Shown: one piece after another, positions 21,769 through 30,242 of the stretch | Layout: each line of letters begins with the position of its first letter | How positions within the stretch are numbered: position 1 is the first letter of the stretch | NCBI RefSeq assembly: GCF_002936985.1 | Contig: NZ_MPZN01000006.1 | Coordinates: 1-64,000 of the forward strand | From: Microterricola pindariensis | Lineage (GTDB): Bacteria; Actinomycetota; Actinomycetes; Actinomycetales; Microbacteriaceae | Direction: 5' to 3' | DNA: 64,000 bases | Program-made: the position numbers and the translations under genes | The notes under the pieces: model-generated | The model's input: the letters and a program-made list of their open reading frames with translations, nothing else | Databases searched by the model: none | What the model was told of the DNA's origin: nothing

Positions 21769-23748
21769 TGCGGAGCGCTGCGCGCCCTCACCCTCGCCGG
21801 GCGTCGGATCCGCCACGGCCTCGCCGCTGGTGCTGCTGCCGTCGCCGGCAGCGCGCCGCCGCACGGCCACGCCGGCGTAGACGAGCGCCGCCCCGAGCAG
21901 TGCCCAGAGCAGCAGGCCGGCGAGCCCGGCCAGGGCCGAGCCCGCATCCCGGGTGAGGGCGGCCAGCAGCAGCTGGAGCGCCGGGGCCGTCGGCAGCGCC
22001 CCGGCGATGCCGGCGATCACGGGGGGCACGGCGCCGCTCAGCCCGGCCGCCAACGCCACCACCGCGACCGCGGCGGCCAGCAGTCGCCCCACCGCGCCGA
22101 ACGCCGCAGCGAGACCCTGGTTGAGCACGGCGAAGACGGCGCCGATGGCCAGACAGGCCCCGGCGAAGCTGAGCCACTGCAGCGGGCTGGCCGCCACGGC
22201 GGTGAGCACGACGACGCCCACGACGACGCCCTGCGCGGCGCCGAACGCCGCCGTCAGCCCGAGCGAGCGCAGCGCGATCCCGGTGCTCGGCGCCGCGGTG
22301 AGCAGCAGGCGCGTCGGCACGGCCCGGCGGGCGATGGCCAGCACGAGGCCGCCCAGCCAGAGGGCGACCACCGCGAACAAGGGCACGGACTGGAACCCGG
22401 CCGGCAGGGCCGCCTGCTCGACGAGCACCGGGGCCGAGACCACCGCGGAGAGCGTGCTGATGTCGCTGTCCGAGTACGTCGGGATCTGGGCGACCGCCTG
22501 CTGCAGCCCGCTGGAGAGCTGCGCTGCCCCGGAGTCCACCTGCGCCGCCCCGGCCGCCACGCTCTGCGCTCCGTCGGAGAGGGAGGCGGCGCCCTCGCTC
22601 AGCTGCGCCGCCCCGTCGGCCAGCTGCTCTGCACCGCTCGCGGAGGAGTCGATGCCGTCGACGAGCGGGCCCATGCCGGCGGCCAGCTGGGCGTTGCCGG
22701 ATGCCACCTGGTCGGCGCCTCCGGCCAGCTGCGCCGCTGTCTGGTTCGCGCTCTGCAGCCGGGAGAGGGCGGCCGTTGCCCGGTCGCAGAGCACGCCGGG
22801 GGTCAGGCAGATTTGGGCGACGGTGGCGGTGAACTGGCTGGTCGCATCCGCCACCGCCGCGCTCAGCCCGTCGGCGGCCGCGGCGACCTGGGCGGCGCCG
22901 GCTGCAAGCTGGGCGGTCTGCCCCGGCAGCGGCTGCGCCGCACTGTCCAGTTCGGACAGTCCGTCTGCGAGGGCGGCCGCGCCCGTGTCGAGCGAGCTGG
23001 CACCCGCGTTCAGCTGCCCGGCGCCGCTTGCGAGCGACTGCGCCCCGCTGTCGAGTGAGCTGGCCCCGGAGGCGAGGCTGTCCGCGCCGGACGAGGCCTG
23101 CCCGATCTGCTGGTTCAACGTGTTGAACCCGGCGTACACATTGTCGAGGTACTGCTCGATGAGTTGCTGGTTGAGCGAGGCGGCCGCCGTCCGGGTGATT
23201 GCCTGGGTCAGCGCCGGGTCGAGGAACGCCGACGCGGGCGTCGTCTGAACCTGGAGCGCGGCCTGCGTCGCCGCGGAGGCGGGGCCCCCGATCGACATCG
23301 CCGTAGCCGAGAAGGAGGCCGGGATGGTGACGACCGCCGCGTAGCGGCCGGAGCGGAGGCCGGCTGCGGCCTCGTCGCCGTTCGTGAGCACCCAGCTGAA
23401 GTTGTTCTGCGCGGCGCCCGCCTGGGGGTCTGTGTCGGTGCTCGCGTCGCTGCCCCCGTCGGTGCCCGCTGCCTGGCCGGCGATCAGCCCGGCGGAGAAC
23501 TGCCGGCCGAGCGGCACCGTGTTGCCGTTCACGGTGACCGGCTCGTCGTTGTTGACGATCGCCGCGGTCACCCGGTCCAAGTGCGTGGTCGGGGCGGCCA
23601 GCGCCCAGCTCAGCACGCCTCCGATCAGCAGCGGCACCAGGAGCAGGCCGATCAGGGTGAGCCGGCCGATGCGCTCCGAGCCGGATGTCGCGGCGAACCG
23701 GGATGGCGCGGTGGCCTCGGTGGGCGGGCGGGAGTCGCGGGCGGCCAT
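21766..23748 (-). CDS. YhgE/Pip family membrane protein
   Basis: 660 residues. One N-terminal membrane helix (LTLIGLLLVPLLIGGVLSWA) is followed by a large extracytoplasmic region. This begins with the YhgE hallmark VTAAIVNNDEPVTVNG and continues with a long series of 7-residue GA-x-x-L repeats (ASGASSLDSGAQSLASGAGQ and so on, about residues 215-430) that should form a coiled coil. The C-terminal third has five to six helices like an ABC-2 permease. Family knowledge: Pip is a phage receptor in lactococci, and the fold is shared with type-VII EsaA, but no other type-VII genes are here. It starts 1 nt after the MMPL stop, so the two proteins probably work together at the envelope. Confidence 0.88.
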   Translation of the reverse strand: MAARDSRPPTEATAPSRFAATSGSERIGRLTLIGLLLVPLLIGGVLSWALAAPTTHLDRVTAAIVNNDEPVTVNGNTVPLGRQFSAGLIAGQAAGTDGGSDASTDTDPQAGAAQNNFSWVLTNGDEAAAGLRSGRYAAVVTIPASFSATAMSIGGPASAATQAALQVQTTPASAFLDPALTQAITRTAAASLNQQLIEQYLDNVYAGFNTLNQQIGQASSGADSLASGASSLDSGAQSLASGAGQLNAGASSLDTGAAALADGLSELDSAAQPLPGQTAQLAAGAAQVAAAADGLSAAVADATSQFTATVAQICLTPGVLCDRATAALSRLQSANQTAAQLAGGADQVASGNAQLAAGMGPLVDGIDSSASGAEQLADGAAQLSEGAASLSDGAQSVAAGAAQVDSGAAQLSSGLQQAVAQIPTYSDSDISTLSAVVSAPVLVEQAALPAGFQSVPLFAVVALWLGGLVLAIARRAVPTRLLLTAAPSTGIALRSLGLTAAFGAAQGVVVGVVVLTAVAASPLQWLSFAGACLAIGAVFAVLNQGLAAAFGAVGRLLAAAVAVVALAAGLSGAVPPVIAGIAGALPTAPALQLLLAALTRDAGSALAGLAGLLLWALLGAALVYAGVAVRRRAAGDGSSTSGEAVADPTPGEGEGAQRSA

Positions 23749-23749
23749 G

Positions 23750-26557
23750 TCAGCCCACCAACTCGGAGGCGGCGGGCGGCGACGGCACCGCCGGCGTCGC
23801 CGCGGCGAGCCGCGCCACCTGCAGCGCGGTCCCCTCAGGCAGCATCAGGCCGGCCCGCGTGCCGGCGCCCTCCGCCAGCACGATGCTGGGAAGTGGCCGG
23901 CCGTGACGGGCGGCCCCCCACAGGCGCTCGGTCAGCAGCTGCCGGATCTGCTCCCGCGTGGCCGCCGCGAGCACGGTGTCTGTGACGTCGATCATCACGA
24001 TTTCCGGGTCGCCGTGCAGGGCATCGCGGATGACGTCGACCGCGTCGGCCGAGCGATCCACCCGCACGTAGGCCGTGCAGGCGCGTGCGGCGGCGGCCCG
24101 GGTGGGCTGCACAAAACCGCACACCTTCAGGCGCCCGGAGAGCACCGGGGCCCGCCCGCCGAGCGCCAGCAGCAGGGCGCTCCGCTCCGCGGGGGTTCCA
24201 CCCTCGACGAGCAGCGCCCCGCCGGCGGCGAGCTGCGCGTCGAAGTCCGTTCCGACTGGCGGCGTCTCGGCGGTGCGCACGCCCTCCGCGGCGATGGCGA
24301 GCCGGTCGCCCGGCTCCGGCCAGTCGGCGAGCGCGAACTCGGCCGCCAGACCCTCGCCCTCGATGTCGAAGCGTGGCAGGGCGCGGTCCAGCCAGGCCGG
24401 GAACCACCAGGCGCGGTGGCCGAACAGCACGAGAACGGCGGGGATGAGCGTCATCCGCACCAGGAAGGCGTCGATCGCAACGCCGACCGCGAGGCCGAAT
24501 GCGATGGGTTGGATGTTGGCCTCGCCCTCCGGCACGAACGCGGCGAAGACGGCGAACATGATGATCGCGGCTGCGGTGACGACCCGGGCCGAGGCGACGA
24601 AGCCGCCGTGCACGGCCCCGCCCGGGTCGTGGCTCTGCACGTATTCCTCCCGCATCCGGCTCACCAGGAACACCTCGTAGTCCATGGCGAGGCCGAACAG
24701 GACGCCCATCACGATGATCGGCATGAAGCTGATCACCGAGCCCAGCCCGGCCACGTTCAGCGGCTCGGCGAGGAAGCCGTCGATGAAGACGAGCGCGGTG
24801 AGGCCGAACGCGGCGCCGATGGAGAGGGCATAGCCGAGCGCGGCCGTGATGGGGACGACGATCGAGCGGAACACCATGGCCAGCAGCACGAGCGAGAGGC
24901 CGACGACGAGCAGGCCGAACGGCAGCAGGGCGCCGGCCAGGCGGGCGGAGATGTCGATGCCCGCCGCGGTGTACCCGGTGACGGAGAGGGAGACGCCGTA
25001 CTCCTGCTCGAACTGCGCGTGCATCGAGCGCAGGGTGGCTACCAGCTCGGCCGTCGCCTCCGAGTCGGGGGCGCCGTCCGGGATCACCTGCACGATGCCC
25101 GTGTCTCCCGCCTCGTTGGGGGTCGACAGCGGCACGGATGCCACCCCGGGCACGGCCGCGATCTCGGCGCCCAGATTGTCCATCAACCCGACGGGGTCGG
25201 TGCTCTGGATGACGGAGCCGGTGACGATCAGCGGGCCGTTGAAGCCCGGCCCGAAGTGTTCGGCCACGAGGTCGTAGGTCACGCGGCCCGGCGTGCCCTC
25301 ATCCAGCGAGCCGGCGTCGGGCAGGGCCAGCCGCAGCGAGAGGGCCGGCACCGCGGCGAGCCCGAGCAGCACCACAACGGCGAGCACGGTGACGAGGGGC
25401 CAGCGGGTGACCGCGCGCGCCCACGCCGGGAAGAAGCGGCCGGGCCGCTCCGCCGCGTCGACAGGAACGTCGCCAGGAACCTCGGCAGGCGCGTCACCGG
25501 GCGCCTCGGGCACGGCGGCCGCTGGCCGGTACCGCTTGGCGACGACGCGCCACCTCGCGAAGCCGAGCAGCGCCGGCGTCAGGGTGATCGAGATCAGCAC
25601 CGCGATCGCGACGGCCAGCGCGGCGGCGACGCCCATGATGCTGAGGAACGGGATGCCGGCGACGGCCAGCCCGAGCAGCGCGATGATCACGGTGATCGCC
25701 GCGAACACCACGGCCGAGCCCGAGGTGGCGACGGCGCGCGCCGCCGACTCCTCCGGCTCGAGGCCATGGCGCAGCTGGTCCTGGTGCCGGGAGATGATGA
25801 ACAGGGCGTAGTCGATGCCGACGGCCAGGCCCAGCATGAGGGCGAGCAGCGGCGTTGTCGAGGTGATCGTGAGCACGCTGGTCGCGGCGAGCACGATGGC
25901 CAGGGACGCACCGACCCCGAGCAGCGCGGTGATGAGCGGCAGGCCAGCCGCCACGAGCGATCCGAAGGTCAGGAACAGCACCACGAAGGCGACGGCGATG
26001 CCGAGCAGCTCGGTGATGCTGATGCCGGCCGGACTCTGCGCGAACAGCTGGCCGCCGACGGCGACCTCGGAGCCGGGCGGCAGTGCCGCCTGCAGTGCGA
26101 CGCCGGCCGCTTGGAGGGCGTCGGCCGTCGTCGGCAGCACGGCGGTCGTCGCCACGGAGAGCTGGATCGGCACGATCACCGCCGAGGAGTCGGCACTGAT
26201 GTTCGCCGTCGACGACGAGCCGTAGGGCACGGTGGCCGAGGACACCTGCGGGATCGCGGCGATCGTGGCCGCGGCAGCTGTGACGGCCGCCTCGAACCCG
26301 GCATCGGTGACGCTGCCGCCGTCCGGGGCGACCGCGATGAGCTGGGCGGAGCTGCCGCTCACCTGAGGGAAGGTGCGGGCGAGCGCGTCGAGGGCGTCCT
26401 GGGATTCGGTGCCCGGGATGCTGTAGGTGTTGTCGGTGCCCTGGCCGAGCAGCCCGGCCCCGGCGAACAGCACCGCCAGCGCCACCAGCCAGAGCACGAG
26501 CACCCTCCGGTGCATGCGGAACGCCCAACGGCCAAGGGCGTAGAGGGCAGCAGACAT
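23750..26557 (-). CDS. MMPL-family (RND) transporter with a degenerate C-terminal ABC-like domain
   Basis: 935 residues. Residues 1-715 are a normal MMPL/YdfJ exporter: twelve helices, two extracytoplasmic porter domains, and the paired motifs GLAVGIDYALFIISRHQDQL and GVLFGLAMDYEVFLVSRMRE. Family role: proton-driven lipid or drug export. Residues about 745-935 are extra and cytosolic. Their layout follows an ABC ATPase: GGALLVEGGTPAERSALLLA stands where Walker A should be, and DPEIVMIDVTD stands where Walker B should be. The Lys-Ser/Thr, signature LSGG and catalytic Glu are all missing, so ATP hydrolysis is not expected. The start is ATG 26555-26557, the natural N-terminus of the family. The next gene, YhgE-like, starts 1 nt after the stop. 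Confidence 0.9.
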   Translation of the reverse strand: MSAALYALGRWAFRMHRRVLVLWLVALAVLFAGAGLLGQGTDNTYSIPGTESQDALDALARTFPQVSGSSAQLIAVAPDGGSVTDAGFEAAVTAAAATIAAIPQVSSATVPYGSSSTANISADSSAVIVPIQLSVATTAVLPTTADALQAAGVALQAALPPGSEVAVGGQLFAQSPAGISITELLGIAVAFVVLFLTFGSLVAAGLPLITALLGVGASLAIVLAATSVLTITSTTPLLALMLGLAVGIDYALFIISRHQDQLRHGLEPEESAARAVATSGSAVVFAAITVIIALLGLAVAGIPFLSIMGVAAALAVAIAVLISITLTPALLGFARWRVVAKRYRPAAAVPEAPGDAPAEVPGDVPVDAAERPGRFFPAWARAVTRWPLVTVLAVVVLLGLAAVPALSLRLALPDAGSLDEGTPGRVTYDLVAEHFGPGFNGPLIVTGSVIQSTDPVGLMDNLGAEIAAVPGVASVPLSTPNEAGDTGIVQVIPDGAPDSEATAELVATLRSMHAQFEQEYGVSLSVTGYTAAGIDISARLAGALLPFGLLVVGLSLVLLAMVFRSIVVPITAALGYALSIGAAFGLTALVFIDGFLAEPLNVAGLGSVISFMPIIVMGVLFGLAMDYEVFLVSRMREEYVQSHDPGGAVHGGFVASARVVTAAAIIMFAVFAAFVPEGEANIQPIAFGLAVGVAIDAFLVRMTLIPAVLVLFGHRAWWFPAWLDRALPRFDIEGEGLAAEFALADWPEPGDRLAIAAEGVRTAETPPVGTDFDAQLAAGGALLVEGGTPAERSALLLALGGRAPVLSGRLKVCGFVQPTRAAAARACTAYVRVDRSADAVDVIRDALHGDPEIVMIDVTDTVLAAATREQIRQLLTERLWGAARHGRPLPSIVLAEGAGTRAGLMLPEGTALQVARLAAATPAVPSPPAASELVG

Positions 26558-26692
26558 GGCGACCGTTTCGGGTAGCAGTCTCGGGGGATTCTCCGGCGGG
26601 CTGGTGTCGGACAGGCTACAACTGCTCCGGGCCTCCGGCAAGGGATGCCGCCGGCGGCCGGGCACCCTCCTCCGCTGGGCAACAATGGAAGC

Positions 26693-27100
26693 ATGACGAC
26701 TCAGCTGAATGACACCGCACTGCACTTCGTGAGCGAGCGCCACATGGGCATCCTCTCGACGCTCGACCGGCGCGGCGGCATCCACGCGGTGCCCGTTGGC
26801 TTCACGGTGGAGGGCGGCGTAGTGCGCATCATCACCTCCGATGCCACGCAGAAGGTGCGCAACATCGAGCGCGGCGAGACGGCCACCGTCGCGCAGGTGC
26901 ACGAGGGGCGATGGATCTCGTTCGCCGGCCCGGCCACCATCAATCGCGATGCGGATGCCGTCGCCCACGCGGTCGAGCTCTACGCCGGCCGCTACCGCCA
27001 GCCGCGGGTGAACCCGATCCGTGTCGTCATCGAGATCGCCGCCTCGCGCGTCTTGGGCTCAGCCGACCTGTTCGAGCCCCGCGAGCATTCCGCGGCCTGA
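26693..27100 (+). CDS. PPOX-class (pyridoxamine-phosphate-oxidase-like split-barrel) protein
   Basis: 135 residues. Split-barrel features are LNDTALHFVSERHMGILSTL, GGIHAVPVGFTVEGGVVRI, KVRNIERGETATVAQV and WISFAGPATIN. This short form matches the actinobacterial F420- or flavin-binding PPOX group (TIGR03618-like). It probably binds F420 or FMN, but the substrate is unknown. ATG 26693 lies 6 nt after AACAAT and lacks a ribosome site, so it is probably leaderless. It is divergent from the MMPL gene. Confidence 0.82.
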   Translation: MTTQLNDTALHFVSERHMGILSTLDRRGGIHAVPVGFTVEGGVVRIITSDATQKVRNIERGETATVAQVHEGRWISFAGPATINRDADAVAHAVELYAGRYRQPRVNPIRVVIEIAASRVLGSADLFEPREHSAA

Positions 27101-27147
27101 CGGCGCGCTGCCCCATGAGGCCGCTCGAACATGGCCAGAATGGAGTG

Positions 27148-28182
27148 ATGGACACTGTTCTTGACCAACTCTCCCGGACGGTCACCGCTGCGAAGACGCT
27201 CGAGGATCTGGCCCGGCCGATGCTCGAGATGCTCGAGGTGGCCACCGGTCTCGAGTCGACCTACCTGACCACGGTTGACCTGGAGGCGGGGGTGCAGAAC
27301 ATCCTGTTCGCCCGCAATGTCCGCGAGATGCAGATCCCGGAGGGGCTCAGCGTCCCGTGGGCAGACACACTCTGCAAGCGGGCGCTGGACGAGGACAGCT
27401 TCTACACCTCGGACGTGCCCACGCGGTGGGGCGACTCAGAGGCAGCCGCGGCGCTCAACATCCACACCTATGTGAGCACGCCGATCGTGACGGAGAGCGG
27501 CGGTCTCTATGGAACGCTCTGCGCCGCCAGCGCGATCTCGCAGCCGCTGCAGGCGCAATCGCAGACGATGCTGGAGCTGTTCGCGAAGATGCTCGCCCAA
27601 CAGGTCGAGCGGGAGCTGCTGTTCCAGCGTCTGCAGCAGGCCAACAGCGAGCTGGCCTCGCACGCCTCGACGGACGCGCTCACCGGCCTGCCCAATCGGC
27701 GGCAGCTGCTCGACGAGCTGCGCCGCATGCTCGCCCGCGGCTCCCGCGATGAGCGGGACGTGATCGTCGCCTTCATCGACCTCGACGGGTTCAAGGCCGT
27801 CAACGACGCATACGGCCACGATGTCGGCGACGAGTTCCTCTCCAACGTCGCGCGCCAGCTCGGCTCCGCCCTGCGAGAGGGTGACCTGCTGGCCCGGCTC
27901 GGCGGCGACGAGTTCGTCGTGATCGGGGCCGGCCCGGCGTCCGGCGACTCGCAGGCCGCAGCGGATGCCGCCGAGGCGCTCCGCACGCGCCTGACCGACT
28001 GCACGACGGCGCGCATCGAGCTGGGCATCGGCCCCGTCGACTATGCGGGGGCCAGCGTCGGCGTTGTCGTCGTCGACCCGCTCAGCACAACCGCCGAGGC
28101 CGCCCTGCGGCAGGCGGACGAGGCGATGTACGCCCTCAAGCGCTCGCGGCGGGCTCAGCGCCTGACCCTGCCCGAGCCATAG
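27148..28182 (+). CDS. GAF-GGDEF diguanylate cyclase
   Basis: 344 residues. About 1-165 form a GAF sensor domain (ATGLESTYLTTVDLEAGVQN, LSVPWADTLCKRALDE, ALNIHTYVSTPIV, GGLYGTLCAAS). A helical linker follows, then the GGDEF domain from residue 178 (STDALTGLPNRRQLLDELRR), with active-site GGDEF at 252-256 preceded by FIDLDGFKAVND. Reaction: 2 GTP to cyclic di-GMP. There is no RxxD product-inhibition site just before the motif. ATG 27148 follows CAGAAT by 6 nt and GGAG by only 2, so translation is probably leaderless. The signal sensed by GAF is unknown. The product regulates motility, biofilm and similar behaviours. Confidence 0.92.
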   Translation: MDTVLDQLSRTVTAAKTLEDLARPMLEMLEVATGLESTYLTTVDLEAGVQNILFARNVREMQIPEGLSVPWADTLCKRALDEDSFYTSDVPTRWGDSEAAAALNIHTYVSTPIVTESGGLYGTLCAASAISQPLQAQSQTMLELFAKMLAQQVERELLFQRLQQANSELASHASTDALTGLPNRRQLLDELRRMLARGSRDERDVIVAFIDLDGFKAVNDAYGHDVGDEFLSNVARQLGSALREGDLLARLGGDEFVVIGAGPASGDSQAAADAAEALRTRLTDCTTARIELGIGPVDYAGASVGVVVVDPLSTTAEAALRQADEAMYALKRSRRAQRLTLPEP

Positions 28183-28215
28183 CCCCGCCAGCGAACAGAC
28201 CCCGCCCGTGAACAG

Positions 28216-29640
28216 CTAGACACCGGAGACGGCGTGCAGCCGGCCGGATGCCACCGCCTCCTCGAACGCGGCGAAGTCGCGCTCGTTCTGCTCGGCGTAG
28301 CGTGCGGCGAAGTCGGCGATCGCCCGGTCGAACACATCGGCAGAACCCAGGTACGCGGCGATGGCGACGCGGTCGCCGGCGCGGGCGTGCGCCCGGGCCA
28401 GCGTCTCCCCGCAGAGGCGGGCGTAGAGCAGGGCGCCCGTCGCATCCATGTTCTCGACATCCGCCGAGCCTTTCCAGTCGTGCAGCTGGCGCACGTAGAA
28501 GTCGCGCTCAGTGCCGTCGAATCCGGGCACCCGCTGCCAGCCGAGGAAGATGTCGCTGGCGCTCTGCATGATGCGCTGGCCGCGCACGACCCGCTCGCCG
28601 TGGTGGGAGTACTCGCTGGCGGGCAGGAAACGCTCCAGCACCGAGGCCTGCGCCTCCTTCGCCTGCAACAGCAGCGGGTCGCCGTCGTCGCGCCCACGCA
28701 ACAGCAGGATCCAGGCCCGTGTGCCGACACTGCCGACGCCGACCACCTTGCGGGCCATGTGCAGGTACTCGAACTCGCGCAACGGGTGGTTCTGGTGGGC
28801 GAGCGTGCCCTGGTATTCGGCGAGCACCCCCTGCATCTGCTCCACCTCATCCGCGTGGCTCCGCCCCGCCGGGGCGAGGTCATCGATCGGCACGATCAGT
28901 GGGGGAGCCGGCAGGATGCGCAGCTCGCCGTCGACGACCCCGACGAGCTTCGTGAACACGCTCATGCTGTCGCGAGTGAGCGCCTTGGTGAGCACCGCCG
29001 TGGTCCGTTTCACCTGCCTGCTGCCCGCCCGGTCCTCCTCCTGCTCGTGCTTCAGCCAGCGCAGCGCGTCGTCGGCGCTCAGCCGGTCATACCAGGACCG
29101 CAACACCGGCGAGGCGGCGGCCTTCCGCATCCGCTCGCGGTACGCCCGCACCAGGGCCAGCACGGTGTCCCGCCTCTCGGCGCCGCTGAAACCGCGGTGC
29201 CGGCCGGCGACCTCGAAGCTCGCCGCGAGGCGCTTGACGTCCCACTCCCACGGGCCGGGCAGCGTCTCGTCGAAGTCGTTCATGTCGAAGATCAGGGTGC
29301 GCTCCGGGGTGCCGAAGACGCCGAAATTCGACAGGTGCGCGTCGCCGCAGAGCTGCACGATGATGCCGGAATCCGGGGTGCCGGCCAGGTCGGAGGCCAT
29401 GATCAGCGCCGCCCCGCGGTAGAAGGTGAACGGCGAGACCGCCATGCGCCCGTAGCGGATGGGCACCAGCTCTGGCGCCCTGTTGAGCGCCTGCTCCTCG
29501 AGCAGCGCGACCGGGTCCGGCCGGCCGGCGCCGGGCGCCCAGTCGGCGTGCGCGGAGCGCGGCGTGCGGCGCCGGGCCTCCCGACCGGCCTCCTGCCGGC
29601 GCTGGAACGCCGGGGAGAGTGTGCCGTCCTTCTCTGCCAT
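28216..29640 (-). CDS. DUF2252 family protein
   Basis: 474 residues, the usual length. Hallmarks are PFTFYRGAALIMASDLA, GIIVQLCGDAHLSNFGVFGT, LIFDMNDFDETLPGPWEWDV and KRLAASFE, then FLGWQRVPGFDGTERDFYVR. The GDAHLSNF and FDMNDFDE motifs resemble the catalytic HGDxHxxN and DxD of aminoglycoside-phosphotransferase-like kinases. A small-molecule kinase is therefore plausible, but the family is uncharacterised. ATG 29638-29640 was chosen because homology begins soon after. It follows the SHOCT-protein gene by 19 bp on the same strand. Soluble. Confidence 0.85.
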   Translation of the reverse strand: MAEKDGTLSPAFQRRQEAGREARRRTPRSAHADWAPGAGRPDPVALLEEQALNRAPELVPIRYGRMAVSPFTFYRGAALIMASDLAGTPDSGIIVQLCGDAHLSNFGVFGTPERTLIFDMNDFDETLPGPWEWDVKRLAASFEVAGRHRGFSGAERRDTVLALVRAYRERMRKAAASPVLRSWYDRLSADDALRWLKHEQEEDRAGSRQVKRTTAVLTKALTRDSMSVFTKLVGVVDGELRILPAPPLIVPIDDLAPAGRSHADEVEQMQGVLAEYQGTLAHQNHPLREFEYLHMARKVVGVGSVGTRAWILLLRGRDDGDPLLLQAKEAQASVLERFLPASEYSHHGERVVRGQRIMQSASDIFLGWQRVPGFDGTERDFYVRQLHDWKGSADVENMDATGALLYARLCGETLARAHARAGDRVAIAAYLGSADVFDRAIADFAARYAEQNERDFAAFEEAVASGRLHAVSGV

Positions 29641-29659
29641 TGTCAGGCCTCGCCCACGC

Positions 29660-30040
29660 TCAGTACCCGCCCATGGCCTTCGCCTTGAGCGCGTCGAACT
29701 CACCCGGCGTGATGGTGCCGGCATCCATCAGTTCCTTCGCCTGGGCGATGTCGGCCGCCGGGGTGCGAGAGGGCTCCGGCTTGGAGTAGTCCTCTGGCAC
29801 GGGCGCGTTGTCGTAGCGGGCGCGGGCGGAGCGCTCGTTCATCGACGCACCCCGGGTGATCATGTAGATCAGCGCGGTGACGAACGGCACGAAGATCAGG
29901 CAGATGATCCAGAGTGCCTTCCACCAGCCGTTCAACTCGTGGTCGCGGAACAGGTCGGCGAGGACCCAGAACAGCAGCACCAGGTAGCAGACGAAAACCC
30001 ATGTCCAGAAGAAGAATCCGACGACTCCCCAGAAGTCCAT
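29660..30040 (-). CDS. PLDc_N / SHOCT domain membrane protein
   Basis: 126 residues. Two membrane helices at the N-terminus (DFWGVVGFFFWTWVFVCYLV; WWKALWIICLIFVPFVTALI) match the phospholipase D N-terminal (PLDc_N) domain. A charged linker and a C-terminal SHOCT helix pair (IAQAKELMDAGTITPGEFDA, then LKAKAMG) follow. SHOCT segments often mediate oligomerisation or protein contact. No enzymatic part is present. The start is ATG 30038-30040. It is the first gene of a minus-strand pair with DUF2252, divergent from the second DHA2 exporter. Confidence 0.83.
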   Translation of the reverse strand: MDFWGVVGFFFWTWVFVCYLVLLFWVLADLFRDHELNGWWKALWIICLIFVPFVTALIYMITRGASMNERSARARYDNAPVPEDYSKPEPSRTPAADIAQAKELMDAGTITPGEFDALKAKAMGGY

Positions 30041-30162
30041 ATCCGTGGCCTTTCTCTCGAGGCACACCCGCTCGGCCGCGCCGGTGCCAGACACTGTAGG
30101 CCCACCCGATTGTGCTGCGCCTCCCTCAAACTCAATGAGAAATCAGGCCCGGGTCGGGAGTA

Positions 30163-30191
30163 TTGCGCAGCGTCGCACCGAGGTCGATACT
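30163..30191 (+). promoter_or_regulatory. Promoter of the second DHA2 exporter operon
   Basis: TTGCGC (30163-30168), 17 bp, GATACT (30186-30191). The predicted transcript begins near 30198 and carries GAGGGAG (30226-30232) 10 nt before ATG 30243. Confidence 0.5.
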
Positions 30192-30242
30192 GAGCTTGCG
30201 GCATCCGGACCTGCCCGCGCCGCGTGAGGGAGCCGCACGCGC

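Noticed and set aside
21766-23748. EsaA subunit of a type VII secretion system
   Set aside because: YhgE and EsaA share a fold, but no EssC-type ATPase, WXG100 protein or other ESX gene is nearby. The partner is an MMPL exporter.
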